DNA from: Lepturacanthus savala | Lineage: Eukaryota > Chordata > Actinopteri > Scombriformes > Trichiuridae | Reading direction: 5' to 3' | DNA length: 64,000 nt | Assembly (NCBI GenBank): GCA_030544235.1 | Contig: CM060472.1 | Span: forward strand, 19,560,154-19,624,153 | Shown: positions 61,862-64,000 of the stretch, piece by piece | Layout: the number at the start of each line of letters is the position of its first letter | Numbering within the stretch: the first letter of the stretch is position 1 | Position numbers and translations under genes: made by a program | Notes under the pieces: model-generated | Seen by the model: the letters and a program-made list of their open reading frames with translations, nothing else | Told to the model about the DNA's origin: nothing | Databases searched by the model: none

Positions 61862-61910
61862 GCTGCTGCTGCTGTACCCGCTGCAGCAGCAGCAGCAGCA
61901 GCAGCAGCAC
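61862..61910. repeat. CTG(4)/CAG(9) self-complementary triplet tract
   Basis: GCTGCTGCTGCTGTACCCGC is followed by CTG and nine or so CAG units, so the two arms can pair. Confidence 0.9.
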
Positions 61911-62460
61911 CACACTGTCACTGCAGATGATCTGCTTTATCATTTGTTCCTCCTGCTATTTGTAGAGAAAAGGCTGTGGAGAGCGGGCTGAGTCACACAG
62001 GTGGAAAATGGATACTCATTTATCAGAGTCCACAATCCAATTCAGCTTCAAATGCTGCTTGATTTTCTCTGCTTGCATCACGCCTTTGTGAAAAATCCCA
62101 TTAACTTGCCTGCTTTTACCTCCAGAGTAAAAAAAAGAAAAAGAAAAAGAAAGAAACTGCCAATAGACCATGCTTCATGTCCATAGTCATTATCTTTAAA
62201 TCGACCAATTTGGAGATGAAAAAAAAAAACAATACACAAAAGATATAGTGTTGCCTCTTAACGTTATTTTTAACTAAGTGGAAAAAAAAAAGATTCATAG
62301 AGGTTTTTATTCCATATAGGTCCCACTGTGCATCGGAAGAATATGATCAATCCTGAAGCTGATGCAAACCATTTCTTGTGTAAATCATAGGCTGGAGAGA
62401 AAGGTCAAATGTGCATAGTAAGTAAATAAGTGAGTCCAACACAACACAGCAAGACATTTG

Positions 62461-62700
62461 TTTTTATTTTTATTTAACCTTTATTTAGGTTAGCTTGTTT
62501 AGCTCGGTGAAATATAGAATCTCTAAGAGGCAGCAAAATGTTTACAGTGCAATTACATAAATAGGATTTGTACAATGAGTTGAGAAATAAAAATAGGTCA
62601 AGAGAATGGTAGCGATAGTTTAAATGTGTAGCATCTGATTTAGGAACAGTTACAAAGTCCAATTTTAACGGAGCTATTAAGAGTGATCGGGTCCTAAATT
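62461..62700. repeat. Possible interspersed repeat (TTTATTTAACCTTTATTTAGG)
   Basis: The phrase at 62467-62488 is a frequent start of vertebrate interspersed repeats; the extent is a guess. Confidence 0.35.
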
Positions 62701-63180
62701 TTTAGATCGCCTGCCTAGTTAAGCCGCTATAAGGGGAAGATAAGTCAGAAGTTTTTAAAATGCATTATGTATCCTGCTGATCTAACACAGGGCCTGCTGC
62801 AGAGTTTTGGGCCCTTATGGCAAAACCAATCACCTTTAGATTTGATTTGGTATAAGAGAAAAGACCTTGATCAGAGGATCTAAGGCACCTTGGGGTGAAA
62901 TCCATCCCTGTCTGTATATATTACAGGACCTTTGAACTGGGCTTTGCATGCCCACAGACAACCCTGGTGTTTTCAGGGGGTTGTAGCTTTCTGTGTTTGA
63001 GGACCACTTTCAAAGACCGTGCAAAACAAAGTTTGGGATGGACATTTTTTTCCCTTCATCCCCCTGCCACCACTGCCAGGTCGCTGCTGAAGAGGCTAAG
63101 CACTATTTTCCCTAAGGGACAATAGAGCAGAGTAATCGCCCCGGCGTACAGTATGAAAGGAGGGGAGCCACAGGTGGAGA

Positions 63181-63202
63181 GCAGTAGCAGCAGCAGCAGC
63201 AG
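63181..63202. repeat. (CAG)n tract
   Basis: Seven AGC units with one interruption. Confidence 0.9.
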
Positions 63203-63320
63203 GTGAAGGATGTCGGTGGAAGCGAACGCACATCAATTCCACCTCATCACGCAAGCGAGGCGACGCCACACATCCCCAGGATCAATACTTTTCCTTCAGA
63301 ACTCGTTATTTCTGCTGCAT

Positions 63321-63340
63321 CCCCCCCCCCCCCCCCCCCC
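63321..63340. repeat. Poly-C homopolymer
   Basis: About 20 consecutive C. Similar but shorter runs occur at 27510-27527 and 52091-52102. Confidence 0.95.
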
Positions 63341-63387
63341 GGTCATTGAAGCAGCCCGCCACAGACTCCCATGACGTCGACGACCAG

Positions 63388-63635
63388 ATGGAAGTCGGCG
63401 CTGTTAACACTGTGTACAAGACGTGTGACCTACAGTGTTTTCCAGACATCAGAGACTCTGGTAACTTTGATCTCGCAGCTGTCAGAGAGGCCCGAGGCTT
63501 TGTAAGGATGCTGCTGCTCGGATGAGGATTTCTTGTTGTTTCGCGAAATCGCGCCAGACGTGGACATGCTGTTTAACCAGCTGCAGCAGGAGAGGAACAT
63601 GGATTCTGTCTACATCACAGGAAAAAAGAGCCCAG
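63388..63635 (+). pseudogene. Transposase-like (hAT-related) coding relic with a frameshift
   Basis: From 63388 one frame reads to D-S-G-N-F-D-L-A-A-V-R-E-A-R-G-F-V-R-M-L and stops at a TGA near 63522. The next frame continues D-E-D-F-L-L-F-R-E-I-A-P-D-V-D-M-L-F-N-Q, then L-Q-Q-E-R-N-M-D-S-V-Y-I. The combined pattern (FD..AVREA.GF.R.L, then DFLFF, then P.VD.L..QLQ...D...I) is one I recognise from hAT-type transposase-derived proteins expanded in fish. A single frameshift near 63520 separates the halves, and no continuation to a full transposase is visible downstream. The identification rests on remembered patterns. Confidence 0.5.
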
Positions 63636-64000
63636 AGGTTCACTGCCAGCAAAAAAACTGCTTATTAGGAGAAATGTTTTTAAATCTGCGGCGTGTGACA
63701 ACATAAGGATAAAGCACATGACTGAACACACTACAGAAAGTTCTGAATACTTGTTTCATCATTTGAGAAGAGGAAAATGAAGATAGATTCTGGTAGTTTA
63801 TTAAACACAGTATAATGCTATTAATAAACTGTATAAATAATAATGGAGCCATCTTTTTTTTAAGCCTGTATACATAACGGGGTCAAAGTGTGGAGCTGGG
63901 TGGGAGCTGTGAATAGTAGACAGACAGGAAGACGCAGCCTCTGAACCGCTTGTTAAAGTCAAGCATGAGCATTTTAGGGCTTAATCAAATTTAAAAGGTG
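63636..64000. other. Non-coding end of window
   Basis: AT-rich sequence with no recognised feature. Confidence 0.5.

Larger units (their letters stand above)
60893..63180. other. Non-coding stretch
   Basis: No supported exon. It holds a (GT)n tract (61202-61221), the CTG/CAG hairpin tract (61862-61910) and a repeat-like TTTATTTAACCTTTATTTAG phrase (62467-62488), which often starts a fish interspersed repeat. Confidence 0.5.

Noticed and set aside
61658..61949. Minus-strand frames with poly-Leu or poly-Cys, considered as the gabbr1 signal-peptide exon
   Set aside because: The only nearby donor (GGGTACAG) would leave phase 0, while the next exon needs phase 1; the run is a CAG tract. The exon at 13474 fits fully.

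Overview
This window looks like nuclear DNA from a teleost, probably a percomorph fish. It is AT-rich, contains long dinucleotide microsatellites, and carries many repeat types I recognise from bony fish: Tc1-like, hAT-type MITEs, Rex-like LINE ends and short interspersed repeats. No bacterial, phage, plasmid, CRISPR or tRNA/rRNA signal was seen.

One gene can be supported by translation and splice logic: the 5' part of gabbr1, the GABA-B receptor subunit 1 (long, sushi-containing 1a-type isoform), on the minus strand. Its coding exons run from right to left: a signal-peptide exon (13474-13557), the exon opening sushi domain 1 (5525-5589), the exon completing sushi 1 (4345-4483) and the sushi 2 exon (1780-1962). 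Splice phases fit across all three internal junctions (1, 0, 1). Together they encode the first 154 residues, with four cysteines and a tryptophan at expected places in each sushi module. The ligand-binding Venus flytrap domain, the seven-helix domain and the coiled coil must lie to the left of base 1.

The signal-peptide exon has only 8 bases of 5' UTR before a splice acceptor, so at least one untranslated exon lies further right. The best candidate start region is the CpG-rich block at 55560-56450. It has a perfect cAMP response element (TGACGTCA) and a GTGAGT splice donor on the minus strand. If that is right, the 5' UTR intron is about 42.5 kb and most of the window is transcribed but non-coding. 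A weaker alternative lies near 24.5-24.95 kb.

The rest is intronic or intergenic sequence with decayed mobile DNA: a dead Tc1/mariner copy (40567-41934), a LINE reverse transcriptase relic whose catalytic motif is lost (14465-15031), LINE 3' ends (47400-48240, 56755-56930), a well-bounded hAT-type MITE (60447-60892), TTAAAGG-ended MITEs (46489-46879, 48691-49122), a four-copy repeat family (8 kb, 30 kb, 34.5 kb, 37.9 kb), a transposase-like relic near the right edge (63388-63635), and several teleost short repeats. Long low-complexity tracts include (TA)n at 7.95 kb and 45.5 kb, a GAGA-rich block next to the CpG island, and a GGAA-rich block duplicated in tandem near 59.5 kb. I did not find a new multi-gene system; the most useful observations concern gabbr1 gene structure and the decayed transposons.
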